Assembly (NCBI GenBank): GCA_903894475.1
Contig: CAITQH010000434.1
Coordinates: 1 to 48,202 of the forward strand
DNA length: 48,202 nt
Origin: an uncultured beta proteobacterium
Lineage (GTDB): Bacteria; Pseudomonadota; Gammaproteobacteria; Burkholderiales; Burkholderiaceae_C
Direction of reading: 5' to 3'
A model generated the notes under the pieces. The model worked only from the letters and a program-made list of their open reading frames with translations. It had not been told where the DNA came from and did no database searches. The position numbers were made by a program, and so were the translations under genes. Shown here in pieces: positions 8,411 to 15,978 of the stretch. Position 1 is the first letter of the stretch, and every line of letters starts with the position of its first letter.

Positions 8411-9810
8411 GTCTCCTCGCCGCTTGTCAAGGGTATATCGGCTCGCACCACCGTTCCCTGACCTACAGCGCTCCATAGGTAAAACGTTCCTCCCAGCAGT
8501 TCGACGCGCTCGCGCATGCCTTCGAGGCCCAGGTGTCCCTCGGTTGGCGTGGTTTGCGGATCGAAGCCTTTGCCGTCGTCGCGCACTGACACCTGCAATT
8601 TGCTGTCCGAGGCGCTCAGCACGATGTGCTGCTTTACAGCGCCACCATGACGGTATCCATTGGCCAACGATTCCTGCAGAAGACGAAACAAGGTGATCTT
8701 GACCGGTAGCGGAGCCTCATCCGGCAGGTCGTTGATTGTCAGTTCGACGTCCACGCCGGAGGAGCGCTTGTAATCGCGCAGCACGCGCCGCGCGACGTCG
8801 GCCAGCGACAACTCCTCAGTATTGGGCAGGTGCAGCCCCTTGGACAGAGAGCGTACGTCTTGCTGGGCCGAATTCAGCGCTTTCTCAAGCTTCTTGAATT
8901 CCTCGGCCACCGGGGATATTTCACCGGCCACCGGACTGCAATTGCTGCACATCTTGGCCAATGCTTCCATACGCATCGCCGCAAGGGCAATTCCCTGGAC
9001 CGGACCATCGTGCAGGTCGATTGCAATGCGGTGCAGCCGGTGTTCGTTGCGGGCCGTCGTACCGCCCGCGGCGCGGGTCATCCGCTCAAGAGCCTGCCCC
9101 TTCTCCGCCAACCGGCTCGTGAGTTGGGAAACCTTCTCCTCCAGTTGCCGCTTCTGGATCACGACCTTGCTGCTTGCGCGTTTGATCAGGACGGCCAGCA
9201 GCAGATACAGGGTTGTCGCTGCCGCGATCACAAGCATCCAGCTTTGCAGCCGAACCGCACCGATGGCCTGGTCCATGACATCGGTCGTTTGATGGATCTG
9301 CGCAACCGTCGGGATTGATCCGGTCTTCACTTCATGTATCGGCGCGTAAATTTCGATGAGATCCGACCCGTGCCCTGCCGGGCGTTGCGACTCTTCACCT
9401 TTGAGCGTCAATATCCGCGATTGCGTCTCGCCTCGAAACGCGGCAGCAAGAACGGGTCCGGTCTCGGATCGCAGACCGATCTGGGTGAGATCCGTGCTGT
9501 AGAGGACGCGTCCGTCTCGTGACCACAATTTGAACGCCACGATACGCTCCGCGAGCCGCGTTCCGTGCAGCAACTTGTCCAGCGCAAGCATGTCGGCATC
9601 GCTCAGCAAGCCGTCGCCGGTGAGTGCCACCGCCTGATCAGACAGGACGCTGTCCACATAGAGGGCGTACAAGGCGCTTTCATGATCGATCAATTTTTTC
9701 TCCGCCGCCCTGCTGAGCCAGACGCCTGTCACAAGCATCCCGACCAGCAGCACAGCAGAAATGCCGGCCAGCAGAGAGCGGGTTAGGTTCATTCGAAGCG
9801 AAGATCGCAT
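8407..9810 (-). CDS. Membrane sensor histidine kinase, NarX/LiaS-like (HisKA_3)
   Basis: A 467-residue kinase with an N-terminal membrane helix (about 12-33), a periplasmic region (about 34-188), a second helix (LQSWMLVIAAATTLYLLLAV, about 188-207), and a coiled-coil-like linker (VVIQKRQLEEKVSQL). The HisKA_3 dimerisation box is RIAIDLHDGPVQGIALA, with the phospho-acceptor His267. The ATPase domain shows the N box LLQESLANGYRHG and the G boxes DDGKGFD and GHLGLEGMRERV. A CSNC motif (Cys288, Cys291) sits about twenty residues after the phospho-histidine, an unusual site that could sense thiol redox state. The start is ATG 9810; an ATG six codons later is possible. It is co-translated with the response regulator. 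The signal is unknown; the redox neighbours suggest a respiratory cue. Confidence 0.92.
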   Translation of the reverse strand: MRSSLRMNLTRSLLAGISAVLLVGMLVTGVWLSRAAEKKLIDHESALYALYVDSVLSDQAVALTGDGLLSDADMLALDKLLHGTRLAERIVAFKLWSRDGRVLYSTDLTQIGLRSETGPVLAAAFRGETQSRILTLKGEESQRPAGHGSDLIEIYAPIHEVKTGSIPTVAQIHQTTDVMDQAIGAVRLQSWMLVIAAATTLYLLLAVLIKRASSKVVIQKRQLEEKVSQLTSRLAEKGQALERMTRAAGGTTARNEHRLHRIAIDLHDGPVQGIALAAMRMEALAKMCSNCSPVAGEISPVAEEFKKLEKALNSAQQDVRSLSKGLHLPNTEELSLADVARRVLRDYKRSSGVDVELTINDLPDEAPLPVKITLFRLLQESLANGYRHGGAVKQHIVLSASDSKLQVSVRDDGKGFDPQTTPTEGHLGLEGMRERVELLGGTFYLWSAVGQGTVVRADIPLTSGEET

Positions 9811-10137
9811 GGTGGTCGCCGGGTCGTGGCAGAGGCAAATCGGAGCGGATCAGTATAGGGCATCAAACATGTGAGAGCCGGTCGTGATTCCCTGGTCGGA
9901 CCGCGGGACTTTCCACTGACGTTGATCAGCGAACATCGCTGACACGGGCGGGAAACTGATAGTCCTGAGGATGTTGGTCCTATAAAAAAAGGACCAAGGT
10001 CACTACTAATTCGTGACCATCGCCTGTTGGCTTGGCGCCGGAATTTTTCAACAATGGCTTCGAAGTCATTGCACCGGAGAATGCGGACCCGCTGCAAGGC
10101 AAGTTAAACATAAGCCCTTCCGCAAAGGAGACTAGCG
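9811..10137. promoter_or_regulatory. Divergent intergenic region with three GGTC/GACC dyads
   Basis: This 327-bp non-coding region separates the - strand kinase operon from the + strand redox operon, so it should carry both promoters. I see three dyads built on the same GGTC/GACC core. The first is GGTC-G-GACC at 9894-9902. The second is a perfect 7-bp inverted repeat, TTGGTCC (9974-9980) and GGACCAA (9991-9997), with an A/T-rich 10-base centre. The third abuts it: GGTCAC (9998-10003) and GTGACC (10013-10018) around nine bases. They look like operator half-sites for a dimeric regulator, the adjacent NarL-type protein being the obvious candidate. I could not fix -35/-10 boxes with confidence. 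The ribosome site AAAGGAG lies just before ATG 10138. Confidence 0.6.
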
Positions 10138-10752
10138 ATGAGAAAGATTCTTGAAAAATCAGCCACCGTTATCGGATTGGCACTGATTTCCCCCTTGGCG
10201 TTTGCAGCCAATTTGGAGGAGGTTCAGACCTTCGTTGGGAAGGCGGTACCGTCCGCGTTTGTGCTGATGATGCTCATCATCATCGCCTTGGTGTACTTTC
10301 GGCAATTGCCGAACAAGAGCGCAGACACTTTGCAAAGCGTGCTAAATAGTGAAACCAACGCAGCACAGACAGTTGAGGCTGACGCGCTGGTCATTGAATG
10401 CGTACGCAAGATGGCTGGCCAGAAAATCGGTGCCCTGATGGTGATGGACAGCGGAAAGCTCGTCGGCATCTTCACCGAGCGGGATGCACTGAGCAGAGTG
10501 CTGGCTGCCGGCCGCGATCCGCGTGACACCAGAGTCGTTGAGGTCATGACGACCGATCCATGCTGCGCCTCGCCGCAGATGACCGTCGGTGCTGCGATGG
10601 ACCTGGTCACCAAGAATCAGTTCCGGCATCTGCCGGTTGTGGAAAACGGCAAGGTGCAAGCACTGCTGTCGAGCCGGGACCTCTCGCATTGGCTGGGCAA
10701 GAACCGGACAGGGGAACTTCAGGAGGTGGTGGAGCTTTCCCATCAGTCTTGA
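10138..10752 (+). CDS. Membrane-anchored CBS-domain protein
   Basis: A 204-residue protein beginning with a signal-like helix (residues 8-24, ending AFAANLEE) and a second hydrophobic helix (SAFVLMMLIIIALVYF, about 40-55), followed by a cytoplasmic pair of CBS motifs. The first contains CVRKMAGQKIGALMVMDSGKLVGIFTER (read as CVRKMAGQK through GIFTERDA) and the second GAAMDLVTKNQFRHLPVVEN through LLSSRDL. CBS pairs bind adenosine nucleotides and commonly act as energy or ligand sensors. The gene opens the redox operon behind a strong AAAGGAG site. It could report nucleotide status to the membrane complex encoded downstream; this is inference. The N-terminal part might alternatively be an uncleaved anchor followed by one transmembrane helix. 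Confidence 0.88.
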   Translation: MRKILEKSATVIGLALISPLAFAANLEEVQTFVGKAVPSAFVLMMLIIIALVYFRQLPNKSADTLQSVLNSETNAAQTVEADALVIECVRKMAGQKIGALMVMDSGKLVGIFTERDALSRVLAAGRDPRDTRVVEVMTTDPCCASPQMTVGAAMDLVTKNQFRHLPVVENGKVQALLSSRDLSHWLGKNRTGELQEVVELSHQS

Positions 10753-10766
10753 TGCCGAGCGCCGCT

Positions 10767-10790
10767 GGCAACGCTGCTGGCCAGCGTGCC
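10767..10790 (+). terminator. Intra-operon hairpin between CBS and ferredoxin genes
   Basis: Inverted repeat GGC-A-ACGCTG, five-base loop, CAGCGT-GCC: a nine-pair stem with one bulged A. It lies 15 bases after the CBS stop codon. No strong T-run follows, so it is not a convincing factor-independent terminator. It may be an attenuator or an mRNA-processing or stability element that sets the CBS gene apart from the genes for the membrane complex. Confidence 0.35.
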
Positions 10791-10855
10791 GCAGTGTTTG
10801 TCAGTATGGCCTCGCGGCCGCTTCCACAACCTAACAGCCGAGCCCTACAGGAAAC

Positions 10856-11932
10856 ATGGTGCCCAAGGAAAAATCGCAGCACGAAACCCGGTCGACGCCG
10901 ACTGAGAAGCTGGAACCCATAGTCAACTCCTCGCGCCGAGGTTTTCTGACCAAGGCGGCCACCGCAACCACACTTAGCGTTACCTCGCTGATGGGCACTG
11001 CGGCCTTGCTGACCAATTCCGATGACGCAGCGGCCAACAGCACCTGGGCAGAATGGTTTCAGGGTAACTACCGTTTGATGACCGACGCGGAAAAGCAGCA
11101 GGCCCGCACGCGCCTGGAAAAGCGCTACTCGGCAGAATTCCACAAGAAGGTGACGGTCGATGGAACGCCAGCTGCCGAGGGTGTGCTGTTCGGCTATGCA
11201 CTGAATGTTCAGAAATGCATCGGTTGCCGTCGTTGCGTCAAAGCCTGTGTGCAGGAAAACAACCAGTCGCGCCGTGATGAATCCCGCAAGGGAAAGGAAA
11301 TTGAGTGGATTCAAGTCCTGAGGATGGAAAAAGGTGAGTTCACCGGGGAGAAGATGAACAAGGGTTACCCCAGCGATGCGGGGATCCAGGTGGGCGGCAA
11401 TGCCTACAGCCCGGCGGGTGTAGTGCTGGAAGGTGAGTACCACTATCAGCCCGAGAAGGTTCCGGAGAAGGATGCCTTTTACATGCCGATTGCCTGCATG
11501 CAATGTGAAAAGCCGCCCTGCGTCAAGGTCTGTCCGGTGCGGACGACTTATCGCGAGCCGGACGGCATTGTTGTGATTGACTACAACTGGTGCATTGGCT
11601 GCAAGCAGTGCATAGACGCCTGCCCCTACTGGGCACGTCGGTTCAACTTCACCACGCCGAATTTGCCCGAGGCAGAAATGAACCCGGTCACGCACTACTT
11701 GGGCAATCGCCCGCGTATGCGCGGTGTGGTCGAGAAATGCACCTGGTGTGTTCAGCGCACCCGCCAGGGGCGCTATCCGGCTTGCGTTGAAGTTTGCCCG
11801 GTGGGCGCACGCAAGTTTGGAAATCTTCTTGATCCCGAAAGCGAAGTGAGTCAAATTTTGGCCAAAAAGAATGTTCTCAGGCTGAAGGCGGAACTCAACA
11901 CTTATCCAAAGTTCTTTTACTACTTTGATTAA
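10856..11932 (+). CDS. Tat-exported ferredoxin-like subunit with four [4Fe-4S] motifs
   Basis: A 358-residue iron-sulfur subunit of the DmsB/NrfC/DsrO class. A twin-arginine signal lies at SSRRGFLTKAA (Arg27, Arg28), indicating folding before export to the periplasm. Four cluster-binding blocks are visible: CIGCRRCVKAC, CMQCEKPPCVKVCPV, CIGCKQCIDACPYW and CTWCVQRTRQGRYPACVEVC. The usual partner is an NrfD-type membrane protein, and that gene follows 11 bp later. No molybdopterin or other catalytic subunit is nearby, so the protein probably passes electrons between the quinone pool and periplasmic cytochromes within a DsrJOP-like or Hmc-like module. ATG 10856 is preceded by ACAGGAAAC. The family assignment is firm; the physiological substrate is not known. 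Confidence 0.93.
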   Translation: MVPKEKSQHETRSTPTEKLEPIVNSSRRGFLTKAATATTLSVTSLMGTAALLTNSDDAAANSTWAEWFQGNYRLMTDAEKQQARTRLEKRYSAEFHKKVTVDGTPAAEGVLFGYALNVQKCIGCRRCVKACVQENNQSRRDESRKGKEIEWIQVLRMEKGEFTGEKMNKGYPSDAGIQVGGNAYSPAGVVLEGEYHYQPEKVPEKDAFYMPIACMQCEKPPCVKVCPVRTTYREPDGIVVIDYNWCIGCKQCIDACPYWARRFNFTTPNLPEAEMNPVTHYLGNRPRMRGVVEKCTWCVQRTRQGRYPACVEVCPVGARKFGNLLDPESEVSQILAKKNVLRLKAELNTYPKFFYYFD

Positions 11933-11943
11933 GGAATGAAGTG

Positions 11944-13311
11944 ATGCGTTCGATCATTCGATTTGTTATTGACTTCGCTGCTTATGTCATCAAAGGTGGC
12001 CCCAAGTTCTACGCATGGCTTGCGTTTCTGGGCGTCTTTGTACTGGCCTTGTTGTACGGTACTTACCTGCAGGCTACTGAAGGTTTGATCATCACCGGAT
12101 TAACCAACCAGATTACTGATGGCCTGTACATTGCCAACTTCGTCTTTATGGTGGGTGTGGCGGCCGGCGCGGTGACGATTGTGTTCCCGGCTTATGTCTA
12201 TCACCACAAGGGTTTGCACGATGTCACTGTCCTGGGTGAAATGCTTGCAGTCTCAGCAGTCATAACCTGCAACCTCTTCATCTTGTCGCATCTGGGGCGC
12301 CCGGAGCGGCTCTGGCACATGGTACCGCCCTTTGGCATCATCAATATTCCAAGTTCCGCCTTGGCGCTGGATGTCATTACCCTGTCCGTGTATCTCGGTC
12401 TTAACCTGGTCGGTGGTTTCTATTTCATGTACACCCGCTATATGGGCATTGAGGTCAACCGCAAGTTTTACATGCCTTTGATCTATATTTCCATTGTTTG
12501 GGCATTGAGCATTCACACCGTCACCGCTTTCTTTCTGAGTACCATGCCAGCCCGACCCATGTGGAATACCAGCATGATGCCGATCCGCTTCATCGCCACG
12601 GCGTTCGCAGCCGGTCCGTCGCTGATCATTCTGCTGTTCTTGCACATCCGCAAGAACACGCGCCTGTGGATCGAAGATTCAGCCATCAACACGCTTTCAA
12701 CCATCGTCACCTTTTGCCTGGCCATCGCGCTGTATTTGACGATGTCCGAAATAGTGACTGAACTTTATGCCGTAACCGAACACTCGCTGGGCTTGCAATA
12801 CCTGATGTTCGGACTCGATGGCTTGAACAAACTGGTGCCGTGGTTCTGGACCTCCCTCGTGTTCAACGTCGTTGCTTTTGTCATGCTCCTGACTCCCAGT
12901 GTGCGCAAGAATTACAGCCTGCTGCCAATTGCCTGCGTTCTGGCCATCGTCGGGATCTGGATCGAGAAGGGCATGGGAACCGTGGTTCCGGGTTTTATTC
13001 CTACCCCCATCGGCGAAGTGACCGAATACGCTCCTACACTGATTGAAGTACTCGTCACGATGGGCGATTGGGCCATGGGTATGCTCATCGCCACGGTGCT
13101 GTTGAAAGGTTCCATCGGTGTCTTGCTCGGAGACGTGAAGCTTGCAAGCCAGCCATGGCGCGTGATGAGCGACGATGCACCTCCCTACCAGACCACCTTC
13201 GAGCCGGCCCGAATGGAACCGTGGGCGCGTTCGAGTGACCCGGATGCAAAAGTGGACGGGGGCTTCGGGACAAGGCGCGGCAACCGCCCGCGCAGCGTCG
13301 CTGTAGAGTAA
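11944..13311 (+). CDS. NrfD/DsrP/HmcC-type polytopic quinone-interacting protein
   Basis: An integral membrane protein of about 455 residues with roughly ten hydrophobic helices (for example AWLAFLGVFVLALLYGTYL and SLIILLFLHI) and the NrfD-family motifs GVAAGAVTIVFPAYVYH and ILSHLGRPERLWHM. Family members exchange electrons with the quinone pool and pass them to the ferredoxin subunit encoded just upstream. The tail after residue about 405 is hydrophilic and basic (FGTRRGNRPRS), so it is likely cytoplasmic. The start is read at ATG 11944 behind AAGGA; the GTG one codon earlier is equally in frame. It is followed after 16 bp by the multiheme cytochrome, completing a ferredoxin, membrane and cytochrome triad. 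Confidence 0.93.
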   Translation: MRSIIRFVIDFAAYVIKGGPKFYAWLAFLGVFVLALLYGTYLQATEGLIITGLTNQITDGLYIANFVFMVGVAAGAVTIVFPAYVYHHKGLHDVTVLGEMLAVSAVITCNLFILSHLGRPERLWHMVPPFGIINIPSSALALDVITLSVYLGLNLVGGFYFMYTRYMGIEVNRKFYMPLIYISIVWALSIHTVTAFFLSTMPARPMWNTSMMPIRFIATAFAAGPSLIILLFLHIRKNTRLWIEDSAINTLSTIVTFCLAIALYLTMSEIVTELYAVTEHSLGLQYLMFGLDGLNKLVPWFWTSLVFNVVAFVMLLTPSVRKNYSLLPIACVLAIVGIWIEKGMGTVVPGFIPTPIGEVTEYAPTLIEVLVTMGDWAMGMLIATVLLKGSIGVLLGDVKLASQPWRVMSDDAPPYQTTFEPARMEPWARSSDPDAKVDGGFGTRRGNRPRSVAVE

Positions 13312-13327
13312 AAACGAACAAGCGTCC

Positions 13328-14251
13328 ATGAACAACTATTCGTTTGGCAGCATGATTCTGGCAATTTCCTGCTTGGCGGCAGCACCTGTGCTGGCGGCAG
13401 ACAAAGCTTGTTTCGAAAGCCGAAAAGACGCTTCGGAAGTGACGCCGCACAAGATCAAGGACGGTCTGCCGAGCGTGAAGTGCTCGCCCAAGACAGGCGC
13501 CGTGCTGTGGTGGGGCGACCCCTTCGATGAAACGGTCGGCATGGGTGAGACGCCCGCAGCAGGGGATCACCCTGGCGGCGTAGCCGTTGTTAAGCCGCGT
13601 GAGGACAAACTCGAGCTGATGCCGCTGTGCGGGGTTGCCTGCCATAACGGAACCACGCCGCCGCCGCCGAAAGACAAGAACCCGCGCGCGCTAATGATGC
13701 ACGACGATATCGTTCCCGACGCACTGAATTTTCAGCACGGACGCGGTGCCATCTGGTGCCTGGATTGCCATCATCCCACCACGCGCAACAAGCTGATTGA
13801 CAACTTCGGCAAGCCGATCAGCTTCAATGAGCCGCAAAAATTGTGCGGCAAGTGCCATGGCGATATTTACCGGAAGTGGCGTGAGGGCATTCACGGCAAG
13901 CGCATCGGCGAATGGGCGAGCAATGGCAAGAAGCGCTGGTTCGTTTGCACCGAATGCCATAACCCGCATGATGTTCAGCAGGGCGCCAGGAATAGGGGGT
14001 TTGCTCAGCTTGAGCCTGAACGCGCACCCGAGTTGCCCAAAGGTTTTGTAAGTGCTGATCACGAGCGCCATGACAAGCACAATGCACCCCATTCCAGCGA
14101 AGTCGGATTTGTCGAGCGATTGAAGCAATTTATGCTGCGCATCAACAATATGCTGCGGCCCGATCCGGTTGTGCCCGCGCCGCACGCCCAAGCCACAGAA
14201 ACGGGCCAGGCTGTTGGTCATTCAGATCAAGCCCTCGGAGTCAAACCGTGA
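13328..14251 (+). CDS. Periplasmic multiheme cytochrome c with one CX3CH site
   Basis: A 307-residue protein with a cleavable signal (MILAISCLAAAPVLAAD). Three standard haem-binding sites are CLDCHH, CGKCHG and CTECHN. A fourth candidate is CGVACHNG, in which three residues separate the cysteines (CX3CH); I checked the codons tgc ggg gtt gcc tgc cat. Several further histidines could be distal ligands. The C-terminal part is hydrophilic, with a helix RLKQFMLRINNMLR that may associate with the membrane. It is placed as the cytochrome partner of the NrfD-like protein, in the way DsrJ partners DsrP. Its GTGA junction with the next gene indicates coupled translation. The number of haems bound (three or four) is not certain. 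Confidence 0.9.
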   Translation: MNNYSFGSMILAISCLAAAPVLAADKACFESRKDASEVTPHKIKDGLPSVKCSPKTGAVLWWGDPFDETVGMGETPAAGDHPGGVAVVKPREDKLELMPLCGVACHNGTTPPPPKDKNPRALMMHDDIVPDALNFQHGRGAIWCLDCHHPTTRNKLIDNFGKPISFNEPQKLCGKCHGDIYRKWREGIHGKRIGEWASNGKKRWFVCTECHNPHDVQQGARNRGFAQLEPERAPELPKGFVSADHERHDKHNAPHSSEVGFVERLKQFMLRINNMLRPDPVVPAPHAQATETGQAVGHSDQALGVKP

Positions 14252-14589
14252 TCCCCAATACCCGAGTTCATTTCGGCCCACCGCTGGCTTTGCTTACGGC
14301 GGAGCTGACCAACACGTTGGAGATCAGCGGAAAGATCAATCGAACGGCGGAACGCTACCTGGAGATCATGCGTCAGCATGGCCTCGATTTGTCGCAGGCC
14401 GAGCGTGACTGCATCGCGCATGTATGCGACTTCGGTTTTGTGGCCCCGCAGGAAATCCGCGAACTGGCGTTCGAGGTGAGCTTGACCGAATTCGAACGCG
14501 AAGGATTGAACAAGGAAGCTTTGGTGCAAAAGCTGGAAGCCGCGAGTTTTGAGGATCTGGTTGCCGTGGTTGAGGCACTCGGATTCTGA
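14248..14589 (+). CDS. Small helical protein of unknown function in the redox operon
   Basis: A 113-residue soluble protein, GTG start overlapping the multiheme cytochrome stop (GTGA), which makes expression with the complex very likely. I do not recognise a family. It is acidic and alpha-helical, with one central Cys pair separated by three residues (DCIAHVCDFGF) and the tail segment LEAASFEDLVAVVEALGF. There is no signal peptide, so it should be cytoplasmic. A chaperone or assembly factor for the redox complex, or a regulatory subunit, is possible but unproven. It is not a DsrC: the conserved C-terminal cysteine arm is absent. Confidence 0.75.
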   Translation: MIPNTRVHFGPPLALLTAELTNTLEISGKINRTAERYLEIMRQHGLDLSQAERDCIAHVCDFGFVAPQEIRELAFEVSLTEFEREGLNKEALVQKLEAASFEDLVAVVEALGF

Positions 14590-14677
14590 GAGTTGATTGT
14601 GTTTGCAAGTGCACCCACATCGGATGAGCCGCAAACTGAATGGGTGAAGGTAAAGTGAGTAGTCTAAGGAGATAGAA

Positions 14678-15583
14678 ATGGGTATCCATCCTGTAACGAT
14701 AGTTGTGTTTGTTGTTGTTTTGCTCGTTGGCCTCATGTTAGGCATTGGGCTACAGAGCGTGGTCATCGGAGGCGCTGTTTGCGCTTTCGCGGTCCTGCTG
14801 CTCATTGCGATGCGCGTAGCACGGCAATGGCAAAAGGCGGTGGTTCTCAGGCTTGGGAAATACCAGGGTTTGAAGGGTCCGGGCTTGTTCTACATCATTC
14901 CCTTTATCGATACCATTCCCTATTGGATCGACCTGAGAACGGTTACGACCCCCTTCAACGCCGAAGAGACGCTCACCAAAGACAGCGTTCCGGTGGACGT
15001 GGATGCGGTCCTCTTCTGGCGGGTTGTTGATCCCAAAAAGGCGGCTATCGAGGTTGAGAATTACCGCCACGCCATCGCCTGGTCGAGTCAAACTGCACTG
15101 CGGGACGTGATAGGCAGAACCGACCTGGCAGAGATGCTCAGGGGCCGGGAAAAGATAGACCACGATCTATGCCAGATGATCGACCAAAGAACTGAAGCAT
15201 GGGGCATCAAGGCCCTCTCAGTGGAAATCCGCGACGTCAAGATTCCAGAGGGCCTTCAAAATGCGATGTCCATGCAGGCGCAAGCGGACCGGGAGCGCCA
15301 AGCACGGGTGATCCTGGCCGACTCGGAGCGCCAGGTTTCCCGGGTCTTTGAAGAGTCCGCCAAGGCCTACACCGGCAACCCTGTCGCACTTCAACTTCGG
15401 GGTATGAACATTCTGCTCGAAGGCATGCGGCAGAACTCCACCATCGTCATTGTTCCTTCAAGCGCCGTGGAAACCATGGGCCTGGGCTCCATGGCAGGCA
15501 TGACTGCACTGGCAAAACAGTTGGAGCAACCACAGATTCCCAGGTCCGCTTCAACTCAGTCCAATGAAGTTCCCCAAGCATAG
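14678..15583 (+). CDS. Slipin (stomatin/prohibitin SPFH-domain membrane protein)
   Basis: A 301-residue SPFH protein. Two hydrophobic segments lie at the N-terminus (about 5-45), followed by the band-7 domain: KAVVLRLGKYQGLKGPGLF, IPYWIDLRTVTTPF, TKDSVPVDVDAVLFWRV, TALRDVIGRTDLAEML and a coiled-coil QADRERQARVILADSERQ. The length and absence of a protease-partner signature fit slipin and not HflK/HflC. Slipins form membrane scaffolds and are often linked to an NfeD protein, which is not visible here. The ribosome site AAGGAGAT precedes ATG 14678. The location between the NrfD complex and a cytochrome suggests it organises the respiratory complex in the membrane; that is inference. Confidence 0.92.
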   Translation: MGIHPVTIVVFVVVLLVGLMLGIGLQSVVIGGAVCAFAVLLLIAMRVARQWQKAVVLRLGKYQGLKGPGLFYIIPFIDTIPYWIDLRTVTTPFNAEETLTKDSVPVDVDAVLFWRVVDPKKAAIEVENYRHAIAWSSQTALRDVIGRTDLAEMLRGREKIDHDLCQMIDQRTEAWGIKALSVEIRDVKIPEGLQNAMSMQAQADRERQARVILADSERQVSRVFEESAKAYTGNPVALQLRGMNILLEGMRQNSTIVIVPSSAVETMGLGSMAGMTALAKQLEQPQIPRSASTQSNEVPQA

Positions 15584-15618
15584 AATTCAACCAACCAACC
15601 TCAATCAAGGAAGATCTT

Positions 15619-15933
15619 ATGAAACCTGCTCACTTTGCATTGATCGCCGCAGCCGCAGCTATCGCTTTCACTTCGCCTGCGTTTGCTGATGAGGCGCTTG
15701 CGAAAGCAAAAAAATGCACGATATGCCACGCGGTTGAAAAGGTCAAAGTCGGACCCAGCTATCAGGCGGTTGCCAAGAAATACGCCGGGCAAAAAGACGC
15801 TGAAGCCAAATTGGTCGTATCCATTATGAAGGGTAGCAAGGACGTCTATGGAACGACCCCTATGCCTGCCAATACCGGCGTTAGCGAGGCAGATGCCAAG
15901 ACCTTGGCGACCTGGATCTTGTCCTTGAAGTAA
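15619..15933 (+). CDS. Small periplasmic cytochrome c (c551/c552 type)
   Basis: A 104-residue monohaem class I cytochrome with a signal peptide (AAAAAIAFTSPAFADE, cleavage about residue 23). The haem site is KKCTICHAVEKVKVGPSY and the distal Met lies in TTPMPANTGVSEADAKTLA, both characteristic of the c551/c552 group. It acts as a soluble electron shuttle in the periplasm, probably accepting from or donating to the multiheme cytochrome or the NrfD complex encoded upstream. The start ATG 15619 has AAGGAAG upstream. It is the last gene of the redox operon; the next gene is convergent, ending 45 bp downstream, and no clear terminator hairpin is visible in that gap. Confidence 0.95.
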   Translation: MKPAHFALIAAAAAIAFTSPAFADEALAKAKKCTICHAVEKVKVGPSYQAVAKKYAGQKDAEAKLVVSIMKGSKDVYGTTPMPANTGVSEADAKTLATWILSLK

Positions 15934-15978
15934 GCGCTTTTTCGCTGGAACTCTTTCTCCGACCACTGGCCCTGCTGC

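Noticed and set aside
9974..10018. NarL heptamer sites (TACYYMT) in the divergent region
   Set aside because: TACTAAT near 10004 does not fit the consensus; only GGTC/GACC dyads are supportable.
10607..11854. A 415-codon open frame on the - strand
   Set aside because: Antisense to the ferredoxin gene with four cysteine clusters; the translation looks random.
14601..14636. GTTTGC/GCAAAC inverted repeat before the slipin gene
   Set aside because: Only six base pairs with a 24-base loop, which is likely chance.
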